Source: Eleginops maclovinus
Lineage: Eukaryota; Chordata; Actinopteri; Perciformes; Eleginopidae
Direction of reading: 5' to 3'
Assembly: GCF_036324505.1 (NCBI RefSeq)
Contig: NC_086355.1
Coordinates: 22,186,518 to 22,250,517 of the forward strand
Length of the DNA: 64,000 nucleotides
Shown here: positions 50,165 through 62,500 of the stretch, piece after piece
Numbering within the stretch: the first letter of the stretch is position 1
How the letters are laid out: each line of letters opens with the position of its first letter
Program-made: the position numbers and the translations under genes
Notes under the pieces: generated by a model
Database searches by the model: none
What the model saw: only the letters and a program-made list of their open reading frames with translations
Told to the model about the DNA's origin: nothing

Positions 50165-53100
50165 TCACTGGGGGGCCAGTGGGATGCCTCTGGCGTCGGT
50201 GACCTGGCCCTCCTGCAGGTTCTTCACCAGCTGAGCCAGCCAGCGCTTGGTGGTGGTGTCGTCCTTCAGAACCTGGGCGAAGGTGCTGTCCTTCAGCTGG
50301 TCGGGCAGACACTGACGCAGGGCCTCTCTGGCTCTGAGGAAGAAACACAACAGCAGAAAATAATGTACACTTCTGTCAACAACTGCTTACCCTAAAAAAA
50401 GCCAGCTTCTCCACTTATGTTCATTCATCAGATAGTACACACCTACAAAAACATGTGCATTTTGGGATGCATTTCCAAAATGGTCTATTCTTTGTAAAAG
50501 TCACTGCAGTATTCAATACTTTTGTATTTTGAACTGTTTTTTATACATTTGACATTGCTACTATTTAAGATCGGAGTACTTCTTCGACCACTGGTGAGAG
50601 ATAAGCCTTTTAAAAATATGTACCTTTCTACGTACAGCATATCATGGCAAGATTACATCCACATGTGTAAAACTCATGAAGAGACGAGGGTAATCCTCAG
50701 ATATGGGTCTGCTATTTACAAAAAGGTTTTCCTGTTCATTATCACGGACTAATATATATTATGAGTACAAAAACTCATCTACAATATGCTTTCCCGATAT
50801 GCATTATTGATATTGCTTGAATGGATTAGAGCAATGGGCTGTATTTGATCTATCTGGTGGGTAAACTAAATGTTGGTAGATTAAATAACAAAAAAACATG
50901 CGCAGGACAAGCAGTCTCCCATGCTGTCTGTCATATACGGTGGAGCAGAGCTGTAGCGCTATGCTCGGCTCTGATTAGAAATGATCATAGCAAAATCCAA
51001 AGCAATAGAAATTAAGGAATATTCTTTAATGTCAAACCAAAAAAGCCAAATCTGATATGACCACATGGGGTTCCACAAGGTTCAGTGCTGGGTTCACAAT
51101 AAAAGCTGCTTTAAAAGATAATGAAAAATGTTAGATTACTAAACTTCTTAGCAGCTCTTTATTTGAGGGGAAAGTGTTCCCTTTAATAGTAAAAAATCTC
51201 TTCTGAAATTGCAATACTTGTGTCCAAAAAAGATAATATTCAACCTCAAAACAATAATTTGTTTTGTTGGTCCTACCAGCAGCTAAAAACAGCAAAAATA
51301 TACATTTATATGACTTTAAAAAATAAGAAAGAATTTAGCAGTTGTAGGGATGCAACCACTTATTTTTAAGAGATCCAATGAAAATCATTACCTTCACCTA
51401 ATAACAAATATTTGTGCAAACATTTGAGTTCTGATCACATGCTGCTAATACATTGGACAGTCAGCACACACTGTATTTGTGTAATGGCTCCCTCTAGTGG
51501 CAAGTACTGATGGTCAAAATGTTCGGTTCTATCGTCGACCCCGTCTCCAGAGTGAAGAGGGACTGGTCACGTCTTTATACAAATCATAGCACAATCAAGA
51601 ACCACTGTTCAAACCGGCTGACCCCACACAGTATACTGCATATCTGTAAAACACTGCTCTACCTGAGATTGTCTGAAAGGCGAAGGTAGCAGCGAACAAC
51701 GTGCTTCAGCAGGCGAGCGGATGGCTCCTTAGAGAGCTGGAGAACCATTTTGCCCTGCAAAGAAGAAAATGAAATATTAATATACCACATTGTGACAGAT
51801 GATGCCAAGTGTCACACTTTGCAGAGAAACGTAGAAGGTACATCCCATGAATTTCAGTAGGTTTCCCAAAGAGTACTTACAAGGATCATGGCCACATGGG
51901 AGAAACGTTCGTATGTCTGGCATATATAAGCCAGTCCTGTGTCATCCAACAGGATCTTCTGCAATATAAAAGTAGCAACCTACAAAACAAAATGAAGTCA
52001 AAACAGAGAAATCTGCAGAAAAGGAAGGCCAGGAAGTGCAACCTACAGGGAACACAGTATAGGCTCTGGCAGCGTTCAAACAGTTGCCGCAGTTCTAGCT
52101 GCTGCTATGATAAACAAAATCATTTCAAAAATCTATATTTTGAGTCAAACTGTTGATGTACAGTATTCAGTGAATAGTCGTGTAATTAGCGGGATAATGT
52201 GCAGTGGTCAACAGAGGGAGCAAGATCCGGACAGAAAGCACATCATCCGTTATTAGTAAGAGTCAAGTATGAGAGGTAGACCTTTGGTGCCAAATTGATT
52301 TGTGGCACCTGCACAGTCAAGGGTTTGCACTGTGTATGCATCACTGTCAAACCAGCAGAAATGTCAATTTTGGGTGGTTGAACATGTTTAAACCCTCGTA
52401 TATCATGGCAATATTAACATCCATCCCTAAAAAAGAAAAAGGTCTACTGCACATAATCAGGTGTAATGAAAAGTGGCAGGTTGGAAAAAGTGATAGAGAA
52501 ATGTTGTGGTTGGACACAGATTTTTAAAAAATGCGACAGAGGACTGCATGATGAGTTACTGGAAGAGTTCAGTACCGTCTTGGAGAGCTCGCTCCCTGAC
52601 TCCATGATGCGGAGACACAGCGGGATGATTTCAGTGGTGAGGAGGAAGTTTATCACTTCTTGTTCGTCGGTTTTCACCAAGGCACCTGTGGAAGCCCAGA
52701 AGAACAGCTTGATGAGAAACCTTTTTTTTTTAACCAATCTTAAATAAAGAAATTAAAAACACTTGAGCAGGAGTAAAGTTTACCTATGACTCCGAGGCTG
52801 GTGAGTCGCAGATACTCAAACGGACGCGTTTTGCTCACAGTGTGCAGGAAAGGGTAAAGGAAAAGAGGGATGTGGGCAGCAAGAAAAGCTGACCTGGAGG
52901 AACACAGAAGGACAAGGTTTTGAATCCACGTGACCAGACGAACACAATAACACAGTAAATATCACACAGAAGCAACAAGGTCACTTTACCGACATTACAA
53001 GCGATTACCTTCACAAAGACAATGTTCTTCGTTGTTAGACATACTCTTTCATCTACACATTTAAAATGAGTCGCAAGTCATGCCTGATAGAAACATCAGC

Positions 53101-55078
53101 TGTGAGGCGTTTACTTTAAAAGGTCACTAAATGTAAGAGCCATTGACAAGACATTTGAACATCCTCTGAATTTCATTTCAAATTGTTTATTAATCATGAA
53201 TGAAAATGATCCCATGTTTGTATAATTTGTATGAAATCATGTTTTCGGACTATGCTTAGGTTAAGGTTTATAATTGTTTACGACAGAGCAGCCTTTAAGT
53301 GGCCTAAGAATTATAACCTTGGATAAAAAATGGCCACTAGACTAAATATTTATACTCTCATATTAAACATTCAACTCTCACTGAAATTGTTTACCAGTGA
53401 CTATTTGCCATTGTTTTTGGGTGATCAGCATTGTGTAAATTGTGTCAAATGTATTTAAACAAAATGTCTCAGTCCTATAGTTTAAGAAGCATTACACAAG
53501 ATTGTTTCCCCGTTCAAAAGTGGGGCATATTATATATGCATTTTTTTTAACAGGAAACCCAGTTGAAATGAAACTACATTGTTCTGGAGTCTGGTGGCTT
53601 TGAGAATTAGTGGTTCTTTAATAATTATAACAATTGTCCAAATTCCAAACCCCTGTTGCTATATCATTTATTATTTTATAACTCCACCGAGCGCAACATA
53701 GAATCACATTGGAAAATTAACAGGTACACCCAGACATTTCCATGACTTCTTACTGCTAAAAGAATAAATAGAGAGTCATTTCTCCAAGGAATAAAGGAAG
53801 AGTGTAACCTTTAACCTGATTTCCCCCTGGGAATAATAAAGTATTTTAATCCATCGATTGATTTCCACTGAAGACAGTAGCCATAGGTTACTTGGTTATT
53901 TTATCCAGTGGGAAAGGAAAGCCATTCTGTCTTCATCAGCAGTAAAAGAAAAGTTAAAACACAGCCATTTGTAATCTAATTAGCTTCCCATTACCTTGTC
54001 TCGGGGTGTGAGGCAACACACTGCAGAAGTGCCAGAGCATTGCACACCCTGTTGGACTGGTGAGCTGTAAGCGTAGGTGGGTTTATAGATGGATAGATGT
54101 TCACTATTTCCTATTGAAGAAAAGGAAAAAGACGAGGCACAAAATCTGTTTAACTTGGCATCAAAGCCACACAACAGCAGATTTAATGAACACACTGGTG
54201 TAGTGACTAAAAGATACTATAGCTTGGGTTGGGTTCATACCTGTAGCAGGGCAGCAATAGTGCCGCAGGAGTGCCAGAGCATCGGTGCCAGGTCTGGCAC
54301 AGACTCTCGCTTCTTGCTAAGCTCCAGCAAGGCATTTTCTCGAGTCTCGGGACTGGACAACTCATTGATCCATTGGTAGATCTTCTCCCGGTCTACCTGA
54401 GCCAGGGCTGTGACGTTAGTTACAGCCTGTAAAAGGAGGGGATAATAGTCAGTAAGTCCATCCATCATCGACAAATTAATTAAGGATTGGAAACATACTG
54501 TGTATCAATCTAGTACAATTAGAAAAGACAACTTATCGTATGTACAGTATAATTTGTGTGTGCCCATCCCCTTGAGGCACCACATTAAAGCTATACAAAT
54601 ATTTTAAAAGGGGTATGATTATGTGAGTGTTTATTTGGAAAATACTGAGTACTGAGATCTCTATAATTATTTGTTCTCCTAGTTATATCAGAAAAGTCAT
54701 TGCAAACTTTGCAGCCAAACATTATTCAAAGCCGCACACAGCTTTGGTTGAGATCCCTATATATGTAACATACTAAATGTGTCAGGCTGAGTTTGGGGAA
54801 ATACTGATAAAGTGATACAAACCATCTACATTATCTACATTGGATGAACGGTGTAACGTTAACGTTACAAAAATGGAGTTTTACGATTATTCCAAACATT
54901 TTAAAGCTTCAATTAAGAGTTTAACACAATATCTATGTATAATATTGTCAGAAATGATTTATCAAGATGCTTTAAACAATCAAAGCAACACAACAAAAGG
55001 AGATGAGTGTTAAGACGGTTGATAGCTTTCAGTAACGTTATACTGAAATAAGATACTCACAGCTCCCGTGGCCAGCAT
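50165..55078 (-). CDS. cnot9: CCR4-NOT transcription complex subunit 9
   Basis: Eight coding exons on the minus strand: 55078-55061, 54426-54241, 54110-53995, 52893-52784, 52685-52576, 51979-51881, 51754-51663 and 50333-50165. They join to exactly 299 aa, the human CNOT9 (RQCD1) length. After a short variable start ([16 protein letters not shown]) the protein is nearly identical to the human one: [60 protein letters not shown] and [20 protein letters not shown]. It is an all-helical armadillo-repeat protein that binds CNOT1 and recruits GW182-type tryptophans and other adaptors to the deadenylase complex. The first exon codes for only six residues. It lies head-to-head with usp37. Confidence 0.97.
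51050..51110 (+). mobile_element. LINE reverse-transcriptase scrap
   Basis: One plus-strand frame reads VPQGSVLGS, the conserved RT block 3 motif of L2-like LINEs. Only about 60 bp are recognisable. It lies antisense in a cnot9 intron. Confidence 0.5.
52894..53994 (-). other. cnot9 intron with a short retroposon tail
   Basis: About 1.1 kb between cnot9 exons 3 and 4. Around 53820-53862 the plus strand reads TTCCCCCTGGGAATAATAAA then GTATTTTAATCCATCGATTG, a typical 3' tail of fish LINEs. Nothing else is recognised. Confidence 0.45.
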
Positions 55079-55686
55079 TCTCTGAAGCTCTTTGTGGTCC
55101 AAACGTGTTGTTAAACTACTGCTTCAGCTATCGTGTTGTGTATTGCCAAACTTCTGTGGCAGCAATGAAACAAACCCGAAGTAATTAACACACAGTACGG
55201 GCAGCTAGCCCAAGCTAGCTGCTAGCGTCAACGTCTTGACAAATGAAATCCAGTAGTTCCGCGCAAACATCAACGTTACAAGCAACGTAACTTCATTGCG
55301 CTAACAAAACGTTAATATTTGTCGTTATTCTGTATAGAAAGCAGCCTCGAGAGTTCAAATTTAACCGTTATTGTAAAAAAAACAAAACATAATCCAATGG
55401 CGAGTTTTTGCGGGCAATGGTGGCAACCTAAATACATACAATTAAGATATCGCGAGAGCACAGTGGGACCGGATCGGACGCACTCTCGGTTATCATTTCC
55501 GTTGTAAATTTTCACATTCCCGCCATCATCGCGCAGTGTTGAGAGGCGTCGTGTGTGGGGCCACTGTCAACAACGTATATACTGAGAGCAGGTGAATGCC
55601 GGCAAAACAAACTTTCTGCTCTCGAAGGACCTACGACAACGATACTGCGATATAAAAGTTTCTAGAAGAGAACATATCATCGACAG
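55079..55686. promoter_or_regulatory. Shared promoter and 5' exons of cnot9 and usp37
   Basis: The two genes are transcribed away from each other. A strong plus-strand donor at 55687 (CGACAG before GTAACG) probably ends the first, noncoding usp37 exon. TTCCCGCC at 55517-55524 matches the E2F core and is followed by ATCATCGCGC. The region is richer in CG dinucleotides than its surroundings. Exact start sites are inferred. Confidence 0.5.
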
Positions 55687-56535
55687 GTAACGAACTGCGC
55701 AGGTTTAACCAAAGGGTGACACTGTTTTCATCACCAAATTACTATCAGTCAAATTAGCCAGTTAGCTAGTTCCCGCTAGCCTGCTAGCAGACTAGCTAAT
55801 GTCGGCCTCCCCCATCCATTCAGCGTCAATAGATGGGGGGACGACATCTACATCCCAGACATTCGGCTTTGCTGTAATGTCACCCTAGCTGCTTCTTTGT
55901 AACTTTGTTGGTTAGCTCATTTTTATGACGTTTATTTTTGTAAGAATTATGTCAACCAAGAACACAGTAATGAGCGCCGGTCGCAGTGTCTTGCATCTTC
56001 GCTTTGCTGAGCTAGTTTGAAGGCTAATGCATACAAGGCTGCATAGACTCTTATTGAAGTGCCGTGAGTTTTCCCACTTTGTGACACATTCAACCGTGTG
56101 TTAAATATTTGCCGTGAGATTATCATCTGTGTTAAAATGAGCCGTGCAGCTGTTATGTTAACGGTATGTTTCTTGTGGTCGACTTGAAGTTTGTTGTGAC
56201 TTTCAACAAGCGCTCAGGAGTTAAACGTTGGCCATAACGGGTTAGCTTAGATGCATTATTAATAGTTTATTAGCTGATGCACGTATACGTAACACGAGTT
56301 TTTGTGAGTTTAACAACAGGTGCAATACAGGTGCTAAAGATGTATTTTATTCTGGTATGGTTAATCATTGAGTTCTTGTCTCCTTTTTACTGGAATAATA
56401 ACGGTTTTATGGTGGCAAGATGGTTAAAAACACATCCTTGTATACACACTATGTAAACAAGAACTGTGAGATGGGTAATGAATGATACAATGTGGTTTCA
56501 TTAACTGATTTAATTCGATTTCCTTCTTGTGTTAG
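55687..56535 (+). other. usp37 first intron, no feature recognised
   Basis: Intron between the probable noncoding exon and the exon with the start codon (acceptor at 56534-56535, GTGTTAG). No repeat is recognised. Confidence 0.5.
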
Positions 56536-56590
56536 GATTTGTTTGGTTACAAGTCCAACCCTCCAAAGTGCACCAACTGGATAGTAAGCC

Positions 56591-59500
56591 ATGTCAACCA
56601 TAGTGCCCAAACTCTCCAGCGGTGGCGCCATTGTTAAGATCCGCCTTACCAGCCTTGATCTGGGCACCACCAAATGGAAAGAAGGAACTTTTGAGATTCT
56701 GGAAAAGGACAACAAAATCAACCTCTGCCTAAGATTTAACTGTAGTGGAGCCTCCAAAAGTTTCCAGGTATTGTCCAAACTCTGTGCTTGTCGGTTATTC
56801 AATAATGACAACGGCAAATTAATCAATCATCACGTTAGATTCTGAAGCAGTACCCCTTATTACATTTTTCTATTTTGAGATCCAGCACTAACACTTTCTT
56901 CCAATTCAATTAAATTCAAAAGGGCTTTATTGACATGAAAGTTAGAAGAAGAAATGTTGCCGAAGCATCAGAATACAAAATAATTACACAACATTAACAT
57001 ACATTTCATATTGACATATTCATTTTATATATATATATATATACAAACAATTATACTTACAGTAGTTGTTACAGACATCCGTCTCTTCTGTAGAAATGTC
57101 ATCAGAGCAGTAATTGATGAATCTCCTTTCAACTACGTACCAAAAGCCTTAGGAAAAACAGTTGATATGGTAGCTGTGGAAGAGAAGAAATGACCAGCCT
57201 GTATAACATACCACCTTATTCTCTGACTGTTCCCTAACTCTGCTGTTATTTACTTTGTCTATCTCATTGTTTTCAACATTTACATCAGCAATACTATAAA
57301 ATGTACAGAGATGGAAGGTACAATTTAAAGTTAGGAACACAAAGACTATATTTCCCATCAACATTTGAGATATATTTTAGTCATGTCAGGGAAGACTTGT
57401 ACATTTAAAGAAATGACAGTCATAAAGGGATGCACATTAAACAGCTTAGTAATGCACAGAAGTGAACAAAACATGACGAAGTCAATCAATATCTCATTTG
57501 ACTTTTATTTGACTGTCTTGTATTGTTTTCTTAGCTGAACCAGAACTTGAAGAACGTTACCCAGAACTTTAGCCGGATCATGCTGACTTTGATGGACAAC
57601 AGTGTCATCGTCCTTGATAAGATTCCACAGAATTTGCTTCAGAACACCAAAGAATGTTTGGACAAACTGAAGACTGGAAAGCCAGGTAATTGTACCACTG
57701 CTCATTTTAACAATATGCAAAATTTGATTGTTCCACAGCACCAACGAAAACAAGGGCTCTCACTGATCCCTTCATTGTCTTATATTAAGCTTTGGTTATG
57801 TCTTGAATTGTAGGAGGGGGGCATTAAGTATGGGTCTGTAGGGTCTGTGTAGAGAGTCGACTTTGGTCTCTCGCAGCTCCGACTCCAGCCTTCCCTTGTC
57901 GTCGATCTGTTGCTTCTAAGCCCGACACGCTTTTCAACTATCAACACACTTATTGGAAGTTATTTGCCTTGCAAATGTTTTTCAGTTTTTTTTTTGCGCT
58001 GACTAAATGTTTTGATTCATTGTGGTCGAACTCAAAAGAAACCTGGCAGACTGAGCTGATGACTGAATGAAGGAGCCACATGCCGGATAGTGAGGCGTGA
58101 CAAGAGCTGCAACAAGGCAGAGATGCTCCGAGTACCTTTTAGTTGTGTGTCAGCTAAAGCAATCGTTTGAAGCACTTAATATCAATTCCATTCTTACTCA
58201 ATAATGTCTTATACTGTAATCTATTTTTTTGCCACTGTAAAAAACCATGCACAAAACTTCACTACAAAAGAGATTACTGAGTATTGTGTCATTGTTTTAC
58301 CTAAACCTAGCCTTAGATAAAGAATGGCCGGATTAGATACCACATGTTCATCCTCTTGCATTTCATTCTGATGAACTTCCACACTGTCCTGTGTTTTTGG
58401 ATGCAAGTTTGTACTGTTCCTTCTCCTACTGATACTGTGTAGTCAGCAGTTAGATTACGATTTTCAGTTTGTTCTTAAAGAAAAGGGGTAGGTCTAAGGT
58501 TAAAAGAAAACAGTGCATTGATCTTCTCTCAGTGTATCTGGGACCAATTTTTAGAAAAGGATCTTTTTATTATTTTTAATTCCGAATAAAATGCAAGAAA
58601 ATCATCCTACATCCTGGCCTCGTGTGGACATGGTCAGTTTCTGATAGTGAATTGTAATACATAACGTAAAAAGTAATACAATAATAGCAGTTTAAAATGT
58701 TAAAACTACCCTTCCTCATATATTTCCTCGGAAATTTCAAATTGAAACGAGTAAGTCAGGGCTAATATCAATGGTGTAGTTACCGGTTGTGCAAGCTTGT
58801 AAATACAATGTCATTGGAGTGCTGTGTGAACGCGGGATCTACAATCCCTGACTTAATTGAGGTTCAAGTTATAATTAAATTCACATGCTGTGTCCTGAGC
58901 TGCCATTTTTCCTTCTTAATTTTCCAGTTTTAAAATCCCACGGAAGCGCAAACCTCAGTGTGCTTGGAAACCGCTCTTTGAAAAATGACAGCAATCCGTC
59001 GGGGGAGAGACAGGTGAGCAAGAAAAAAAAAACACACTTAAACATTGAATTTAGACATTGTACCCTTATACGTGACTTGAATACCCAGATTCCTAACATC
59101 TTCCAGACAACCCCGAGGCGTCAGAGCACAGAAGGCAGAGAGGAGACAACACCACGGAAACCGCTGGGCAGCCCAAGCAGAGCCGCCTCCACTCCCACCC
59201 GTACGGGACTCTCTGAAAACAGGTAGGATGGAAATTCATCCGGCTGTTGCATGGCAAGTTGCATTATGTGAACGATTCAAACTCCTTAAAAAACAAATCA
59301 GCATTTCCAACTGAAAGACGTGGCCAAGAAATGAGTCTCATCCCATTTCTACAGTGATTTACTGAAGAGTTAAAAAATGTAAACTCAAAATGCTGGTAGC
59401 GGTTGCACAAAAACTGTGTTGCTCTCAGTGAAAAGATGCAGGGTGCAATGCTTATTCAAGGCAGCCAAATACAAGGCCGTGTGCTCTATCCTCATTAGAG

Positions 59501-62500
59501 AGACACTGGCCTTTAAACTGAGAAGCAAGTGTTTGAGTTTTGTCTTCTAACAGGCGTGTTTTCTGTTTGACAATCTTTCTTTATGCAGACTTTTAAACTT
59601 CTCATTCTTCAGTTGTTATGTTCCTCAGTTACTCAGTCAGTTCATGCTTGTGACATGAATTGTTCCGTGTCACTGTTTTTCAGGAGTGAGAAAAGAAAGA
59701 GACTCCTCACCTCTGAAAGTGACCTGACCGAGGACTACCCCAAGGAAAATGACTCATCGAGGTAAAAGCAACACGCCTCACTGCCCACACTGAGCTGCAG
59801 GGCTTGTTGGATACACATGAATCGACCTGAGTTCTGTAGCTTTTTTCAGACATGGTATCTATATTTTTTGTATTTTTGTCTCCTCATCAGATGGATACAA
59901 GAATGTAAATATATACAGTATTGTCATTTGTTTTATATCCATGTATTTCTGTTTTACTCAATGGCCAAACTTAAGGTTGTTGATCAAAATGCGTACAAAT
60001 CTTTTTTGTTTTCATTAATTCTTCCGTAGTCTGGTTGATTAACATCCAAAAACCTGTGCATACATTTTTTTAGCAACAACAAGGCCACTTCAGATCCATC
60101 CAGGAAGTTTCTACTGAGCTGCAAAGACAAGCTGAAGCAGGCTGAGGAGAACAGGAGCTCAGGTAAACATCTACTACTGCTACTACAACAACAACAACAA
60201 CAACAACACTGTCTACATACTTCTGCTTATGACATCTATCACTGCACACTGACTTTTGGTGTTGCAGTGATGACCTCTTTTCACCCAAAAGTTAGCATTT
60301 TGGAATATCGTAGAAATAAGATCTTTGCCAAACACGTGTTTAAGATTCTATCATATTTTGTTCAGCAGGAAACAATTCTGTTTTTTTAATAATGTAAATG
60401 CATTGCCAGAAGTAAACTTAAGGCTAAAAAAAAAAACTGAGTCAAAGGAACCTGAAGTGTAAAATGCAAACTCCTTTTCCGTGTTTTAAGACTCATTCCT
60501 GCACCACTCTATTTACCTTTCCAAACCTATTTATTCAGACCCAAAATTGACTGTCCTTTTAATCGCTCCTTTTATTCCTCACTGACAGCTTCACTGAGTT
60601 CGACTCCCCTTCAGCCGACGTCCTTTTACGGCAGCCGATCTGTGACGAAAGACTACAGCCAGAGCCACTCTTTCCTGGACAGGTGTGTTTCTGTGGTGTT
60701 GAGCTGTAATGGACCAGATAACAGTTTTAAATCCACACATCTACTTCTCCATGCAGAGATACTAGAACAGTGCAGTGAAACGTTTTGAATAAGAAACAAC
60801 TTTAGGTCAATTCTAATTGTTTATAAAATGTAATCGAGAAACTTAAAGAGCACTTCAGTATCAAGTCATTGTGAGGTCAGTGAGTCACATCTGTATGATA
60901 TTTCCTACAAATCCACACAGGCCGTCCAGTACACCACAGAGCTCTTCAGCCAAGAGGAGCCTCATGCTGCCCAATCACTCCACTCCTTTCAAGAAGGTCC
61001 GGCCCACTCTGGACTACGGTGGCTGGAACAAGCAAAGGCCGTCCACCCTGGCCCAGCCTCAGCCCCCTCTGCAAGGGTAAGGAGAAGCCAGATGTGCTGC
61101 ACTAAACGTGAGCTACGTTAACCTGTCTGACGCACGAGGGAAAACAAAAAGAGCTTTTGATGTCCTCCTTCTGAGCTATTGCAAAGATACATTTTTTTCC
61201 AACGTGTCCGTTTAATTTGTACCCTCACATACAACTGCAGATCCTGGGAGAGATGGTGTCACCAATAATAATATCCCAACCAAATTGAAGGCCTTGATTT
61301 AGAGTTTTTGTTCTTCCCCATTTATTATCATCCAGATGTGTAACTCCTTTCATTTTTATATCACAGATTCTCCAACCTGGGCAACACCTGCTACATGAAC
61401 GCCATCCTGCAGTCCCTCTTCAGCCTCCCCTCCTTCTCCAATGACATGCTGAGGCAGAGCATCCCGTGGAAGAAGGTGCCCATCAATGCACTGCTCAGGT
61501 ACCGCATCAGGGTGTGTGGATGGATTAAAGGGAGACCTGTAATCATGTGCTTTGCCAACCTATCCCTTTTTTTCAAAACACTGAAAAAACCTGCCTGAGT
61601 GTTTAACTCTGTGGGATCTCTTCCCTGCTGCAGGCGCTTTGCTCACCTTATGGCCAAGAAGGATGTGGGCTGTCCAGAGACAAAAAAGGACCTGTTGAGG
61701 AAAGTGAAGAGCGCCATCTCCTCCACAGCTGAGCGTTTCTCTGGAAACATGCAGAATGTAAGATCTCTGTTCTGAGCAACTGTTCAAGTACACTAATGTT
61801 TAAAATGCTGTGTGTTGTTGCAGATGGCTCACACGGCACACACTTTAGCAGGAAACGCATTTGTTTATTTGTAATGCTCATACACATTTTAGTGCCAACA
61901 TGTCAATAGTAATAACAGATGTCAAACAAAACAAAGTATATACTAAAACATATATATATATTTAGTTAGTTAATTAAGGGGTTGGACACATACATGTTAC
62001 GAATACTTTTTTAAAATGAAGGTCACCTTTTCATAGCATAGAGACCACTCCACATTTTTCTTAAATCTAAATGTCTTCATGTATGGCAGCCATTCCAGTG
62101 GTCTCTTCATTTTTTCGGAGCTGTATGTATTATGGTCTGTCTCAACGCTGTGTTCCTGAACAGTGAAACTGAACATGACCCACCTTTATTACATTATTCC
62201 CCAGGATGCTCATGAGTTCCTGAGCCAGTGCTTGGACCAGTTAAAGGACGACGTGGAGAAAATGAACAAGAACTGGTCAAACGAAGCGGCAGCCTCCTCG
62301 CCGTCCCTTGTGGCGTGTGAGAGCAGGCAGGAGGGAACGTCACCAGCCGCTAAAGCAGAGCCCGGTGAAGAAACGGACACGTCCCGCATCTACACCTGCC
62401 CTGTGGCGGTCAACATGGAGTTCGAGGTGCAGCACACCATCACGTGCAAAGGGTGAGGCCTGTCTCCTGCTTATTCACTGTGAAGTTCCATGTGAATCTG

